A stretch of DNA of 54,366 bases from Thermodesulfobacteriota bacterium (GCA_024762675.1 JANTGZ010000006.1:1-54366), one strand, 5' to 3'; shown: positions 18,038 to 32,381, counted from the stretch's first letter. Numbers and translations are program-made. The notes: generated by a model from the sequence alone, not told the origin.

Positions 18038-18688
18038 ATGACAGTGACTAAAATACTCTGCATCCCCCTTCTCATTCTGACTGTTTCCCTCCAGACAGGG
18101 CTCCCTTTTGAGAGCAAATTATATGCCGCTGACAAAAAACAAATAGAGTTTGCAGCTGACCATCCACCCTACCTGGAAGACTTTGTCATGGGTTCGAATC
18201 GAGGCAAAATAACCCTTTCATTAAAAGTTGCCAACCCTTTTGACCATGAAATTAAATCTTTACTTTTAAACGGCGTCTCACAAAAAATAACCCTCTCCAC
18301 GAAAGTCACTGCGAACAGATTTAACCTTTTTCTGGTTAAATTCAACCGGGAAATTAAAAACATAACTTATACCCATAAAATTAAATACGATAATTTAAAA
18401 AAGCTTTTTACCGTGAGTATATCACCCGAAGAAAACCCCATCGAGACCGCCTCTTATAAAGAAGCGATACAGCTAGCCACGGAATTCAAGAATATCACAC
18501 TGCTACGCGGAAACCAACTTGAACCCGGTCGAAGTTATCAGGTTGAAGCTCGAACTGAAATAAGAAAAGTACGCCTCCCTTTCCACCTTGAATACCTCTT
18601 CTTCTTCCTCTCGGCCTGGGATCGCAAAAGTAACAACTACACTATCGACATTCCCGAACGACTTATCAACGAAACCCTCAAGAGATAG
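18038..18688 (+). CDS. DUF4390 domain protein, NtrY-associated
   Basis: This 216-residue protein has an N-terminal signal peptide or anchor (about residues 1-30, ending LYAADKK) and a DUF4390 domain. This family of exported proteins of unknown function is typically found directly upstream of ntrY in Deltaproteobacteria. The domain is predicted beta-rich (SLKVANPFDHEIKSLLLNGV) and ends in a short hydrophobic FFFLSAW segment. Two bases separate its stop from the NtrY start. A periplasmic input partner for the NtrY kinase is a reasonable inference from conserved context but is untested here. Confidence 0.85.
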   Translation: MTVTKILCIPLLILTVSLQTGLPFESKLYAADKKQIEFAADHPPYLEDFVMGSNRGKITLSLKVANPFDHEIKSLLLNGVSQKITLSTKVTANRFNLFLVKFNREIKNITYTHKIKYDNLKKLFTVSISPEENPIETASYKEAIQLATEFKNITLLRGNQLEPGRSYQVEARTEIRKVRLPFHLEYLFFFLSAWDRKSNNYTIDIPERLINETLKR

Positions 18689-18690
18689 CC

Positions 18691-20936
18691 TTGCCCTCCA
18701 CCTCCCCCAACAGTAGCCTGGAAACCAAAAACCTCGTCGACAAAGACCTCAAACGACGGCGGCGAGAGATCATCATAATCACGATCCTGGCACTAATTAT
18801 AACCGCACTCTTCTACATCGAAATGAATCTTCCCAACCTGCCGACCGATCTCCCGATCCTCGGCAACGTCATCGTTTTCGCCCTCATCAATATCAATATC
18901 ATTCTTCTGCTGCTTTTGATTTTTCTCATCTTGCGCAATCTTCTCAAACTCCTTCTAGAGAGAAAACGCAAGATTGTCGGCTTTCGCCTACGCACCAAAC
19001 TGGTAGTCGCTTTCATTTCACTTTCGCTCTTTCCTACTATCCTTCTTTTTGTCGCCGCTACCGGGTTTATCCGCTTCAGCCTCGACAACTGGTTCTCCAC
19101 CAACTTCGAAGCCTCTCTGGATGCTTCGCTGGTTGTCGCCCAAGAGTATTACGGCAACTTGCGCCGCCAAAACCAGACTTTCGCCGCCGCCATCGCCACT
19201 GAAACCACCCGTAAAGGACTTATGATCGGCGAACAGGAGAAACTTGTACAAAATCTTGTCGAGCAGAAACGGGCCGAGTTTTCCTTGGATGCAATCGCTA
19301 TTATTCCTCAACCCGGCCTAGCGACATGCGCTCTCAGCCTAAGTGACAAGCTCAGCAATAAGCACTTTCAAGCCGGCATCGATCTGGGCAACCGCCCTCC
19401 CCCAAAAAACCGTATCGTCCCGCTTGACAATGGTGCTGCAATGGTTCAAGGTTGGGCCCCGGTTTTTTCCGTCTGGCAAGGTGATGAAACCATCGCCATG
19501 GTTGTCACCGTAAAACTTGTTCCAGCCCAACTTGCTCTGCAAATGCAGAGTATCTCAGAAAAATATACTGCTTACAAGAAGGCCAAGAACCTGGAGCTCT
19601 ATATCAAGAGCAACTACATCTTGACCTTCGTCCTGATTACGGCCCTGATCACCTTTATCTCAATCTGGTTTGGCTTCTATTTGGCTAAGGATATCACGGC
19701 TCCTGTACATGAGTTGGCCCTGGCAACTAGAGAAATCGCCGGCGGCAATCTCGATTTCAGTATTGACATGGTTGCCAGCGACGAACTCGGCATCCTTGTC
19801 GACTCATTTAACAGCATGACCGAAAAACTCCTTAAGAGCCGGAAAGAAAGCGAGCTTGCCCACCAGGAGATGAGCCGCATCAGCCTTGAACAGGCCCAAA
19901 GGCGCCGCTACATCGAGATCATACTTGAAAATATCAACACCGGCGTTATCGCCCTTGATCGGGGCGGCCGCATCACCACCATTAACCGGAAAGCGGAGAA
20001 GATATTCGCTCTTTCGGCAGAAGAGGTACAGGGACAAAACTACCGAGACATCTTTCACCAGGAGCTTATTCAAAAGATTCGCCAATACCTGAAAGAGAGC
20101 CAGAACGATCTCCACAAAGAGAGCAGCATTGAACTTACCCTGCCTGACCATAACCGCTACATCGCAATTCATTTCAGCCCTTTTTACGATGAATCTGAAA
20201 CCTACATCGGCATGCTGGTTATAATCAACGATATGACTGAACTGGTCAAGGCTCAAAAAACTGTAGCCTGGCGTGAAGTGGCCCGCAGAATCGCTCATGA
20301 AATTAAAAACCCGCTCACCCCGATTGCCCTCTCGGCCCAACGCATTCAACGCAAATACAGCGGCTTGACCGAAGATGACGACCAGGTTTTAAAAGAGTGC
20401 ACAAGCACTATTGTCCGCCAAGTTAATGACTTAAAATCCCTGGTCAACGAATTTTCCAATTTCGCCCGCATGCCTCAGGCGAATCCCACCCTGCAGAATC
20501 TGAACGCAACCATCGAAGAATCACTAATTCTCTACCGCCAAAGTCACAATCGGATCAAGTTCACCTTCGATCCAGACACCAGAATTCCCGATTTTTATCT
20601 TGACCATGAACAGATCAAACGGGTTATGACCAATCTGATAGACAACGCTCTGGCGGCTATACAAAAAATAGAGGACGGCCATATCTGGATTGCCTCTAGA
20701 CTTGACAAAAGTCTGGAAATGGTTATTATCGAGCTCAATGACAATGGCCCGGGAATTGATGAAAAAACCCAGTCCCGTCTTTTTGAACCATACTTTTCTA
20801 CAAAAAAAAGAGGTACCGGCCTTGGCTTAACAATTGTCAAAACCATCATTAATGACCATCGAGGTTTTATCCGAGTGAGGGAAAACCACCTTAAAGGAAC
20901 CTGTTTCGTAATCGAATTACCCATTATTAAAAAGAT

Positions 20937-20940
<4 letters not shown>
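18691..20940 (+). CDS. ntrY: NtrY-family membrane sensor histidine kinase
   Basis: This 749-residue kinase autophosphorylates and passes phosphate to NtrX, encoded next to it. Three hydrophobic segments lie in the first 130 residues and another at about 310-335, followed by a HAMP linker (PVHELALATREIAGGNLDF), a PAS domain (about 405-515), the HisKA H-box with His536 (ARRIAHEIKNPLTPIALSAQ) and a HATPase_c domain with N, G1 (DNGPGI) and G2 (GTGLGLTIV) boxes. The start is TTG at 18691, right after the stop of the previous gene; no ATG lies in a better position. Its stop overlaps ntrX (ATGA). NtrYX systems are known for nitrogen, redox and envelope control; the signal here is unknown. Confidence 0.93.
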
Positions 20941-24223
<3,283 letters not shown>

Positions 24224-24228
24224 TTAAA

Positions 24229-24342
24229 GGCAGTTCAACGTTCAGGGTTCAGAGTTCAAAGCTGAAAACCCAGAACATTGACCTGCTTATGACCTCGAAC
24301 CTACCCCTAACTCTTAACTTTAAACTTTAAACTGAATATAAC
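24229..24342. repeat. Degenerate GTTCAGAGTTCAAAG intergenic repeat
   Basis: The parE-parC spacer is made of imperfect copies of a short motif of the form GTTCAGGGTTCAGAGTTCAAAG, followed by its rough complement (AACTCTTAACTTTAAACTTTAAAC). It is of the low-complexity intergenic repeat type frequent in deltaproteobacterial genomes. No ribosome binding site of note is visible before parC. Confidence 0.7.
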
Positions 24343-26613
24343 ATGAATCAGAACAACCAAATTATTCAAAATGAGTGCGAGAGCCAGTTTCTCGGCAAAT
24401 TCACTGAGAAGGCCTACTTAGAATACGCTATGTACGTCATTCTCGACCGAGCCCTGCCCCATATTGGCGACGGCCTTAAACCGGTTCAGCGACGAATTGT
24501 CTACGCGATGTCGGAGCTTGGTTTAAAAGCCGGGGCCAAATACAAGAAATCGGCCCGCACCGTTGGTGACGTTTTAGGTAAATTTCACCCCCACGGCGAC
24601 TCCGCCTGCTACGAAGCTATGGTTCTGATGGCCCAGCCTTTTACCTACAGATATCCCCTGGTTGACGGTCAGGGTAACTGGGGGGCACCAGATGACCCTA
24701 AATCCTTTGCCGCGATGCGCTATACCGAATCCCGGCTTTCGGCCTATGCCGACCTGCTGTTAAATGAATTAGCTCAAGGTACGGTTGAATGGGGCGACAA
24801 CTTTGACGGCACCCTTAAGGAACCGAAACTTTTACCGTCCCGCCTCCCAAATATCCTCTTGAACGGCAGTACCGGAATCGCCGTCGGCATGGCAACCGAC
24901 ATTCCACCGCACAACTTAAGTGAAGTCGCTGCCGCCTGCATCCACCTGCTCGACCATCCTGAGGCGACAACTGCTGAACTCTGCAATTTTATCCAGGGCC
25001 CCGATTTCCCATCTCATGCCGAGATCATCACGCCCCGACAGGATATCATAAAACTCTACGAAAAAGGCAATGGTTCCTTGAAAATGCGGGCGGTCTATCA
25101 AAAGGAAGATAATGACATCGTCATCACGGCTCTGCCCCACCAGGCTTCAGGAGCCCGGGTCATGGAGCAGATAGCAGCTCAGATGCAGGCCAAAAAGCTG
25201 CCCATGGTGGCCGACTTAAGGGATGAATCAGACAATGAGGAGCCGGTTCGCCTGGTCATAATTCCCCGTTCAAACCGAATTGACGCTGAACTTTTGATGG
25301 CCCACCTTTTCGCAACCACCGATCTTGAAAAAAACTACAGGGTCAACCTCAACCTGATTGCCCTGGATGGACGCCCCCGCGTTATGGGCCTATCAGAGCT
25401 GCTCAACGAATGGCTTAGCTTCCGCACCGATGTGGTACGCCGCCGACTTAACTTTCGCCTGGATAAGGTTCTGGCCCGTCTTCACATTCTTGCAGGTCTA
25501 CTGATCGCCTTTCTCAATCTTGATGAAGTCATCGAAATCATTCGCAACAATGACAGCCCCAAACCCATCCTCATTGAACGGTTCACCTTAAGTGAGGAGC
25601 AGGCCGAAGCCATTTTAGAGCTTAAGCTGCGCCACCTGGCCAAACTTGAGGAGATGAAAATCAGAGGAGAAGAGGAGGAGCTGGAGAAAGAACGTAAGCT
25701 ATTGGCAGAGATCCTCAGTTCTAACCGAAAACTAAAAAGCTTGATCCGTAAAGAGATTAAAGCAGATGCCAAACGCTATGGCGACCCGCGCCGTTCGCCG
25801 ACCGTCACTCGCAATGAAGCCCAGGCCCTCAAAACAACCGACCTCCTGCCAACTGAAGCGATCACAGTAATCCTCTCCGAAAAAGGCTGGGTCAGGGCTG
25901 CCAAGGGACATGACATTGACCCTGAGAAAATTAACTATCGAGCCGGGGACAGCTTCAAAACCGCGGTGCCGGGGCGCAGCAACCAATCCGTTATTTTTCT
26001 GGCCGCCAATGGCCGCTGCTACACTCTTGCAAGCCATACCCTGCCTTCAGCCCGCAGTCACGGTGAACCTTTAAGCGGCCGCCTGCAGATTGAAAATGAC
26101 AGCCCCATAGAACACTTGCTGATGGGAGAAGCGGATGAACTTTTTCTTATGGCATCCGACAACGGCTATGGCTTCATTACCCATTTAAATGAATTTTTAA
26201 GTAAAAACCGTAACGGTAAAGCAGTTCTGACACTCCCACCCACAGCCTTGCCCTTACCACCTTTACGTTTAAAAAATCTTCAAAATGAAAAGCTGGTTGC
26301 CTTAAGCAGCAGTGGCCGCATGCTGATTTTTCCGCTAACTCAGTTACCCATCCTGCCCCGGGGAAAAGGCAATAAGATCATCAATCTCAGCCCAGGACGC
26401 AGCCAACATGAAACAGAGACCCTGAAAACCGCCGTCATTCTGCCGGCCAACGCCACTTTAAGAATTCACGCCGGACGCCGCCATCTAACTCTCAAAAAAG
26501 AGAGCCTGGAGGCCTATTACGGCAACCGTGGCCGCCGCGGCCTGATGCTACCTCGCGGGCTGCAAAAAGCCGAACGCTTAGAAATTATTGATGAAGGCGA
26601 ACAGAAACAGTAA
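24343..26613 (+). CDS. parC: DNA topoisomerase IV subunit A (ParC)
   Basis: This 756-residue protein is the breakage-reunion subunit of topoisomerase IV. Catalytic Tyr127 lies in [11 protein letters not shown]. The quinolone-determining region ([12 protein letters not shown]) has Ser87 and Glu91, the unmutated residues corresponding to Ser80 and Glu84 of E. coli ParC. The coiled-coil gate ([19 protein letters not shown]) and a C-terminal beta-pinwheel (about 500-740) follow. Length and sequence match gammaproteobacterial ParC rather than GyrA. It pairs with parE upstream across a repeat-filled spacer. Confidence 0.95.
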   Translation: MNQNNQIIQNECESQFLGKFTEKAYLEYAMYVILDRALPHIGDGLKPVQRRIVYAMSELGLKAGAKYKKSARTVGDVLGKFHPHGDSACYEAMVLMAQPFTYRYPLVDGQGNWGAPDDPKSFAAMRYTESRLSAYADLLLNELAQGTVEWGDNFDGTLKEPKLLPSRLPNILLNGSTGIAVGMATDIPPHNLSEVAAACIHLLDHPEATTAELCNFIQGPDFPSHAEIITPRQDIIKLYEKGNGSLKMRAVYQKEDNDIVITALPHQASGARVMEQIAAQMQAKKLPMVADLRDESDNEEPVRLVIIPRSNRIDAELLMAHLFATTDLEKNYRVNLNLIALDGRPRVMGLSELLNEWLSFRTDVVRRRLNFRLDKVLARLHILAGLLIAFLNLDEVIEIIRNNDSPKPILIERFTLSEEQAEAILELKLRHLAKLEEMKIRGEEEELEKERKLLAEILSSNRKLKSLIRKEIKADAKRYGDPRRSPTVTRNEAQALKTTDLLPTEAITVILSEKGWVRAAKGHDIDPEKINYRAGDSFKTAVPGRSNQSVIFLAANGRCYTLASHTLPSARSHGEPLSGRLQIENDSPIEHLLMGEADELFLMASDNGYGFITHLNEFLSKNRNGKAVLTLPPTALPLPPLRLKNLQNEKLVALSSSGRMLIFPLTQLPILPRGKGNKIINLSPGRSQHETETLKTAVILPANATLRIHAGRRHLTLKKESLEAYYGNRGRRGLMLPRGLQKAERLEIIDEGEQKQ

Positions 26614-26742
26614 CCAATCAATAGCAAACCTTCACAACCATTTTCCAGAATAAAGCTCCATTGATGACGTTCTCACCCGGGAAATCGCTGCAGCCGCCTT
26701 CGCCCTTGGATGACATTTGCCACTAGCTCCCACCACATTGCC

Positions 26743-27807
26743 ATGAATACTATTCCATTTGAACCGGATGACACGATCATCATCGACCATAATGGCCCGC
26801 TGTTGCGTATTACGCTCAATCGTCCCAGGGCAATCAACAGCCTTAACCTGGAAATGATTCGCAAGTTGTCAAGAACCCTTGACGAGGCGGAAGAATCACC
26901 GTCAGTACAGGCGGTTTTGCTTCAGGGAGCTGGAATGCGAGGATTTTGCGCCGGCGGTGATATCAAAACGCTAACTCTGAACTTGAAAAATCAGGATGAT
27001 GGTCGGGCGCTGACCTTCTTTGCCGAGGAGTATGACCTGGATTTGCGTCTCCACCGCTTCCCCAAGGTCGTGGTGGTCCTGGCCGATGGGGTCACCATGG
27101 GCGGCGGACTTGGCATTGCTGCCGGTGCCGACCTGATCGTGGCAACTGAACAAACTCGAATGGCAATGCCCGAAACCCGTATCGGCTTTTTCCCCGACGT
27201 CGGTGCCACCGGCTGGATGTTTAACCGATGCCCGGCCGGCTATCCGGAATTCCTGGGACTCACCGGCTACGAAATGGTGGGTGCGGAATGCGTAAGGCTT
27301 GGATTTGCAACCCATCTCATCACCCGAAAACGGCTTCCGGATGTTGTTACCTGCCTGACCCTCCATGCCGGCAAACTACCCCGGGAAAAGCCAGCCGCTG
27401 TGGCCCAGTTGCGAAAGGTTCTCACATCTTTCGCCGAAAAACAGATTCCGGCAAACCCCGAAATGGATAAATGGGTTCGTACCTATTTTCAGGGAGGGAA
27501 ATCCCTTTCAGAAATATTGGGGGAACTATCTCTGTGCAGCCTGCAACATAATCTCTGCAAAGGTGTTTTCACTCGCCTTGCAGAACGATCGCCGACCGCC
27601 TTGGCGCTCACTCTCAAACTCTTGCGCCACAATGAGGGCCGGTCTCTGGAAGAGGTGTTCAGATCTGACCTGCAGGCGGCCCGTTTTATCATCAACCACC
27701 CGGATTACCCCGAGGGCGTCCGGGCCCGCCTGATTGACCGGGATGATCAACCCCACTGGCAACCCGGCACCATTGCCGAAGTCGGAACCCTGGCTTTGGA
27801 CTTATAA
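26743..27807 (+). CDS. Crotonase-family protein, 3-hydroxyisobutyryl-CoA hydrolase-like
   Basis: This roughly 354-residue protein belongs to the enoyl-CoA hydratase/isomerase superfamily. The oxyanion-hole motif is GAGMRGFCAGGDIK, and MPETRIGFFPDVGATGW corresponds to the MPETxIGLFPDVG motif of 3-hydroxyisobutyryl-CoA hydrolases (valine catabolism). Length (about 350 rather than 260) also favours the hydrolase subgroup. An in-frame ATG at 26710 is an alternative start; neither has a convincing Shine-Dalgarno, and 26743 places the start just before the conserved domain. It stands alone, with no other valine-pathway gene next to it, so hydratase activity on another acyl-CoA is possible. Confidence 0.8.
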   Translation: MNTIPFEPDDTIIIDHNGPLLRITLNRPRAINSLNLEMIRKLSRTLDEAEESPSVQAVLLQGAGMRGFCAGGDIKTLTLNLKNQDDGRALTFFAEEYDLDLRLHRFPKVVVVLADGVTMGGGLGIAAGADLIVATEQTRMAMPETRIGFFPDVGATGWMFNRCPAGYPEFLGLTGYEMVGAECVRLGFATHLITRKRLPDVVTCLTLHAGKLPREKPAAVAQLRKVLTSFAEKQIPANPEMDKWVRTYFQGGKSLSEILGELSLCSLQHNLCKGVFTRLAERSPTALALTLKLLRHNEGRSLEEVFRSDLQAARFIINHPDYPEGVRARLIDRDDQPHWQPGTIAEVGTLALDL

Positions 27808-28006
27808 CAGACAATGGATCTTCAATTTCACCTTGCCCCTAATTCCCACTCCAAATCCCTACCAAAATATAAAAAGTGACCATCCCTTTGCAAAAACGAA
27901 TTTAAGGTTAATCATGTCGAAGATGTTCGCTGAAAAAAGGTTAACCTTGGACAAATTTGTAAAGATGAGATCTTAGTTGTGGCAATCTCTACTGTTATAA
28001 AATCAA

Positions 28007-31000
28007 TTAAGAACCACCAATTGACAATTTCCCTTGGTCTATGATCAAGATCCCCGATTCAATCAAAACCTTTTCTGCAACAGAGTCAAGATCATCCACG
28101 AGAGGCCATACCCTTTCATTTGTTAATTCTGAAATAACCACGGCATTAATAACGGTTGGGACCATGCTTGGTTGCCAATTTTGACTATCATTCCAACTGC
28201 TAGAATAACCTTGCCAAAGCAATGAATCGTAATGATATTCGTAAGCCCCCATGTCGTAACCCTCTCCAATAGGCCTTAAATAACTGTCAAGATCATCCGC
28301 TGGAGCATCGGTTGAAGTACCTGTGTCTATGCAGTCTGAAGTGGAAGTTAGGTGATAGTTGCCACCTATCCAGAAATCGTCAGCCGCATCTGTCGGTGTA
28401 GCGTTATCATCCCAGTGTCCCGGAGCCGCAAACCCGGGATCAAGATCGATATTGCCGGCGCCGGCATAGCCCCCCTGAATATTGGAATATGTGACAATGG
28501 GACTGGAACCGTACGCATTAAATAGTTCATTGCCATTCTCCCAGAAGATTGAGTTTTTGATCTCTGCAGAGTAATACAACATGTAAATTGCGGAACCATT
28601 TCGGTTATTTGAAAATGTACAGTTGGTAAACGTCGTGGTGCAGGACTCGATCCAGATAACCCCAGAAGAAAGTCCGCCATGATTACCTATAAAGAGGCAA
28701 TTGGTAAAACTGGAGGCATCATTTTGACCGGTAAAAGCACCGCCTCGCGATTGTCCATAGTTGGCTTCAAAGATGCATTCACTGATTTCAGCCTGCGGGA
28801 TTGTCCCATTCAGGTCGGGATCATTGGAAGATTTGCTGCTGTAAATGGCGCCACCCATACCAAATCCATTATCGGCGGTATTGTTCCGAAAAATGCAATG
28901 GCTAATAGCTGGAGAAGCGGTTTCATTGTATATAGCTCCGCCATATGTACCAACATCGCGCCCTCCGGTAATCAGAAAACCGTCAATGGTACCGTCAGCA
29001 GTGAAATGAAAACAGTTACCTAATTCCTGGCCGTCGATAATTGTACTTTCATCCTGCCAGGAACTGCGCTCGTCACCAACCCCGGTAAAAGAACCAGAAA
29101 CAACGATTGCCTTGTCAATTTCAAGGGTCCCATCCAGTAGGTAAGTGCCGTTTTTTACTCGGATACCCTCACCCGCTGCAGCTACTTCAAGAGCTTCGGC
29201 AATGGTTTTAAAAGCGGCCACCCAACTGGTTCCATCACCGGAGCTGACGACCTCGCTGTCCACATGCCAGGGGCCATTATAGATGATGCCGTCATATTCA
29301 CAGGCTCCCATGTCGTAACCGTAGATTTGAGGACGCTCGATGCCGTAAAGATCATCAAGCGGGGCTCCGGCAGCGGTCCCGGCGTCAATACAAACCGACC
29401 CCAACCGCAGATGATAATCGCCTCCGGCAGCATCGACAAAAAGAGGATTATAGCGGATGTTACCATTGCCATCGGGCGTTGTACCTCCGGCCCCGTAGCC
29501 ATCCTGGTCCACGTCACTGTAAGTAACCGTAACAACAGCACCACTTAGTAGACAAATCTGCTCATCTTCATTGCCCCAAAGGATACAATTTTTTAGGACT
29601 GGTACGGAAGTAACGTAGTAATTGGCGGCAAAACCGCCGCCAAAACCATGGTTATTGGCAATCGTACAGTTGGTGATCGGTGTGGTACAGTTGTAACTTT
29701 GAATGCCGCTGCCACCCTCTTCATACGCTTCCTGATTTGTCAGAGCATTGTCACAAATCAAACAATTGGTTATCGTAGTATTGCGGGAAGAGTTGTAAAT
29801 GCCGCCGCCACCACTTCCGGCGGCATTGCCACTGATTACGCAGCGTTCTATGATTGGAGCGGTTCCCAGACTGCCTTCCGTATAGATGCCGCCGCCGATC
29901 GAGTTGGCCACATTTTCAGTGATGCAGCAGTCTGTTACCACAGTGCCAGAACCTCTGATATAAATTCCACCACCGTAATATCTTGCGGTATTGTTACTGA
30001 CCAAACAGTTACTGATGTCGCAGGAGTCAACGTAAGCATGGACACGGATGCCACCACCGTAGCCGGTATCCGTATTACCGGTTACCGTACAGTTGGCAAT
30101 AGCGGCATGAACCTCAGGCCCATCATTGGTTGCCGAGACATATATACCTCCTGCGGTATAAGAACCACTGCCGTCGGTGATGGTAAAACCGTCGATGGTG
30201 CCATCTGCAGAGATCTCCACACAGGTAAATCCGTTATTGCCCTGGATAATGGAAGGCGCGTTCCGCCAGTCACGATCCGGCCAGTCGGGGTTGCTGACAT
30301 CATCGGGAAAGCCACCGTAGATCTCTACGGCCTTGTTGACCTGAATGGTTCCGGTAAGGTTGGTAAGGTTGTAGGTACCTTCCCGAACCCAGATGGAAGC
30401 TCCGTCAAGAACGTTTGCGTTAACTAGAGCAGCATTAATGCTGGTGAAAGCATTGTTCCAACTGGAGCCGTCACCGGTGCCGGTGGCGGTTGCATCAACA
30501 TAAAAAACGGCGGCCAGGCTTCTGCCGCTCAAAGGGATTGCCAATTCCGGGTTGGCACCGCAGTTTGAGGACATTGTTAATGTGGTAGCCAGATCACCGG
30601 TTACATGCGGGGTAAAAGAGATGGTTAACTGCTGGGATTCTCCCGGCAGCAGGGTCAGGGGCAGGCTTATACCTGAATAGGTGAAATTATTCGTATCACC
30701 CAGAGTTACGGCGGTGATTCTCAGATTTTCAACTCCAACATTAGTTATGGTAAGCAGCTCATCGCGCTGTCCGCCACTGGCCAGTTGGGCAAAATTAATT
30801 TTGTCCGGGGTCGGCATGATGATGGGGATATCCGGCCCCCAGGCGATGCCGGCACCAGTGGGCATTGCCAGGCCGGGAAAATCTATATCGTGGGTGGCCT
30901 GTCGGTTGCCGTTCCAGTCAAAAGCATGGGCTTTATTGGTCCCAACGTTGTAGTATTGCAGATAGATATAACTGGTATCGGCGCTTAATGCGGTTATGTC

Positions 31001-31615
31001 ATGGCCGGGATAGATTTCAATACTGAATTCCCTTTCCATATCGCCGGAGGTATCATAGATACGAACCGTGCTGGTAGAGCCACTGGCAACCACGATCCAC
31101 CCATTAACATACTGCATATGGTCAGGGTAGAAAGTAGGAGAGAGATACCATTGATCAGCAAAAGAACCGCTACCATATAATTCAATTCTGAACGGGTTGG
31201 TATCAAGATAGTGTTTATAGCGACCCAGATAGGTGGTGTTGCCGTTGATAGCGATACCGCCACAAAAGCCCGATTCGGTGGCATTAATGGAAAACTGAGT
31301 ACTGGTACCGCCGGAGCGGAAGGCCTCGGCAGTTACATAGTCATATTCAGCTTGGTGAGATGTCCAGGCCGTGTAGCCATCAGTGGTAAAACTTTTGTAT
31401 CCTTGGCCAGATTCCGGAAAACTGGTAAGTGGAAAAGACTCCTGTAAAACGCCATCCATACTGTAGCATTCCACGGTTTCATCCACTAGAAAATAGAAAC
31501 ACTGGCGAGCCTGGACCCGGAAGGCCATTGAGACCAGGATCAAACAGGCAACAATGAGTATCATAACGATGCTATAACTTATTTTTGCCAAGGGATGTTG
31601 CCTTAGTTTCTTCAT
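28007..31615 (-). CDS. Large secreted right-handed beta-helix protein
   Basis: This 1202-residue protein has a signal peptide (about 1-37, ending VQA), a region of beta-propeller-like repeats (about 40-265) and an ASH/choice-of-anchor-D immunoglobulin-like domain (about 268-370: FAQLASGGQRDELLTITNVG). Two parallel beta-helix blocks follow (about 375-770 and 785-1130) built of repeats such as GGGIY, NCTVTGN and CIDAGTAAGAPLDD, each ending in a YDMGACEYD/YDMGAYEYH cap. The last 65 residues begin a WNDSQNWQPSMVPT-type domain and stop early in it. Such proteins are surface or extracellular, often adhesins or polysaccharide-binding proteins, but no catalytic motif is seen. It is monocistronic, with a terminator-like hairpin upstream. 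Confidence 0.85.
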   Translation of the reverse strand: MKKLRQHPLAKISYSIVMILIVACLILVSMAFRVQARQCFYFLVDETVECYSMDGVLQESFPLTSFPESGQGYKSFTTDGYTAWTSHQAEYDYVTAEAFRSGGTSTQFSINATESGFCGGIAINGNTTYLGRYKHYLDTNPFRIELYGSGSFADQWYLSPTFYPDHMQYVNGWIVVASGSTSTVRIYDTSGDMEREFSIEIYPGHDITALSADTSYIYLQYYNVGTNKAHAFDWNGNRQATHDIDFPGLAMPTGAGIAWGPDIPIIMPTPDKINFAQLASGGQRDELLTITNVGVENLRITAVTLGDTNNFTYSGISLPLTLLPGESQQLTISFTPHVTGDLATTLTMSSNCGANPELAIPLSGRSLAAVFYVDATATGTGDGSSWNNAFTSINAALVNANVLDGASIWVREGTYNLTNLTGTIQVNKAVEIYGGFPDDVSNPDWPDRDWRNAPSIIQGNNGFTCVEISADGTIDGFTITDGSGSYTAGGIYVSATNDGPEVHAAIANCTVTGNTDTGYGGGIRVHAYVDSCDISNCLVSNNTARYYGGGIYIRGSGTVVTDCCITENVANSIGGGIYTEGSLGTAPIIERCVISGNAAGSGGGGIYNSSRNTTITNCLICDNALTNQEAYEEGGSGIQSYNCTTPITNCTIANNHGFGGGFAANYYVTSVPVLKNCILWGNEDEQICLLSGAVVTVTYSDVDQDGYGAGGTTPDGNGNIRYNPLFVDAAGGDYHLRLGSVCIDAGTAAGAPLDDLYGIERPQIYGYDMGACEYDGIIYNGPWHVDSEVVSSGDGTSWVAAFKTIAEALEVAAAGEGIRVKNGTYLLDGTLEIDKAIVVSGSFTGVGDERSSWQDESTIIDGQELGNCFHFTADGTIDGFLITGGRDVGTYGGAIYNETASPAISHCIFRNNTADNGFGMGGAIYSSKSSNDPDLNGTIPQAEISECIFEANYGQSRGGAFTGQNDASSFTNCLFIGNHGGLSSGVIWIESCTTTFTNCTFSNNRNGSAIYMLYYSAEIKNSIFWENGNELFNAYGSSPIVTYSNIQGGYAGAGNIDLDPGFAAPGHWDDNATPTDAADDFWIGGNYHLTSTSDCIDTGTSTDAPADDLDSYLRPIGEGYDMGAYEYHYDSLLWQGYSSSWNDSQNWQPSMVPTVINAVVISELTNERVWPLVDDLDSVAEKVLIESGILIIDQGKLSIGGS

Positions 31616-31741
31616 AAATATTCTCCTTTTATGATTTACCCACTAAAACTAACCCACCCGGTGGATGTTAGTCACCTCGCGGCCCGTCCTTAACTTTTCG
31701 ATATTCTTAACAATTTAACCTTCATCATACTTGCCACCAAC

Positions 31742-31790
31742 AAAAAAGACAGCCGAGCTGCTCTTTAAAATAGGCAACCCGGCTGTCTTT
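31742..31790 (-). terminator. Orphan minus-strand terminator
   Basis: AAAGACAGCCG pairs with CGGCTGTCTTT across a 24-base loop, followed on the minus strand by six T. It lies 130 bases upstream of the beta-helix gene and serves no visible intact gene. It may belong to the decayed toxin-antitoxin unit or to a lost gene upstream. Confidence 0.55.
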
Positions 31791-32081
31791 GCAAACACTG
31801 TAAACAAGACCCGTGGTTTTCCGACCCTGCCTTTCGACAAGTGTGGCTTTTTCAGGTATATTTATTTGAAGCTACATACTATCATTAGGCACAAAGCACG
31901 ATAAAAAGCAATGTCTGTTTCCTGGTTTCAACTCAAAATATAACCTACCAAAAGGTGATACATGCGTCAAAGATATCCGCTGGCAATCTCAACTTCCCAG
32001 GGAAATTGCAAACGAAAGGTATATCGTAATAGGATATTTGCACAATATAAAAAATATATGCAATGTCTAATTTTGAATCAC
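31791..32081. other. Non-coding stretch with no recognised gene
   Basis: AT-rich sequence between an orphan terminator and the decayed toxin gene. A 65-codon plus-strand frame starts at 31962 but overlaps the toxin remnant, has no recognisable domain and a biased composition, and is not believed. Confidence 0.5.
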
Positions 32082-32381
32082 TTAATGCAGGCGATTATGC
32101 CACTTTTTAGGATCTTTTGCAGTATGAAAAACACTATAAATTGTTACTTTTCCATCTAGATGTTCGTAGAATATGGCGTAAGGGAATCGCCTCAACAATG
32201 CTCGGCGGTATTCCTCATGAACCTTCGCTTAAATCTCCGGCGTACGAATTATTGCCTGAATACAAGCTTCCATACAAGACAAAAATTCCTCCCCCAAACC
32301 AGTACGTCGTTCCTCATACCAGGAATATGCCTCATCAATGTCCCGCTGTACCTCAGGAACTAATATTAATTCAACGGCCAT
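32082..32381 (-). pseudogene. ParE/RelE-family toxin, interrupted by one in-frame TAA
   Basis: From ATG at 32381 the minus strand encodes 50 residues of a ParE/RelE toxin (ELILVPEVQRDIDEAYSWYE, then GLGEEFL), followed by a TAA at 32229-32231. The same frame continues for 48 more codons with the C-terminal half of the family (KVHEEYRRALLRRFPYAIFY, then VFHTAKDPKKW) and ends at TAA 32082-32084. The family commonly has Tyr at the interrupted position, so a single TAT/TAC to TAA change explains it. The start overlaps the antitoxin remnant by 11 bases, the normal arrangement. Without read-through the product would lack the C-terminal strands that hold the active site. Confidence 0.85.

Noticed and set aside
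29648-30427. 259-codon plus-strand open frame
   Set aside because: It is antisense to the beta-helix protein and mirrors its repeats; no domain, no ribosome binding site. The minus-strand gene explains it.
31962-32159. 65-codon plus-strand open frame
   Set aside because: It runs into the toxin remnant on the other strand, has no recognisable domain, and only a weak start.
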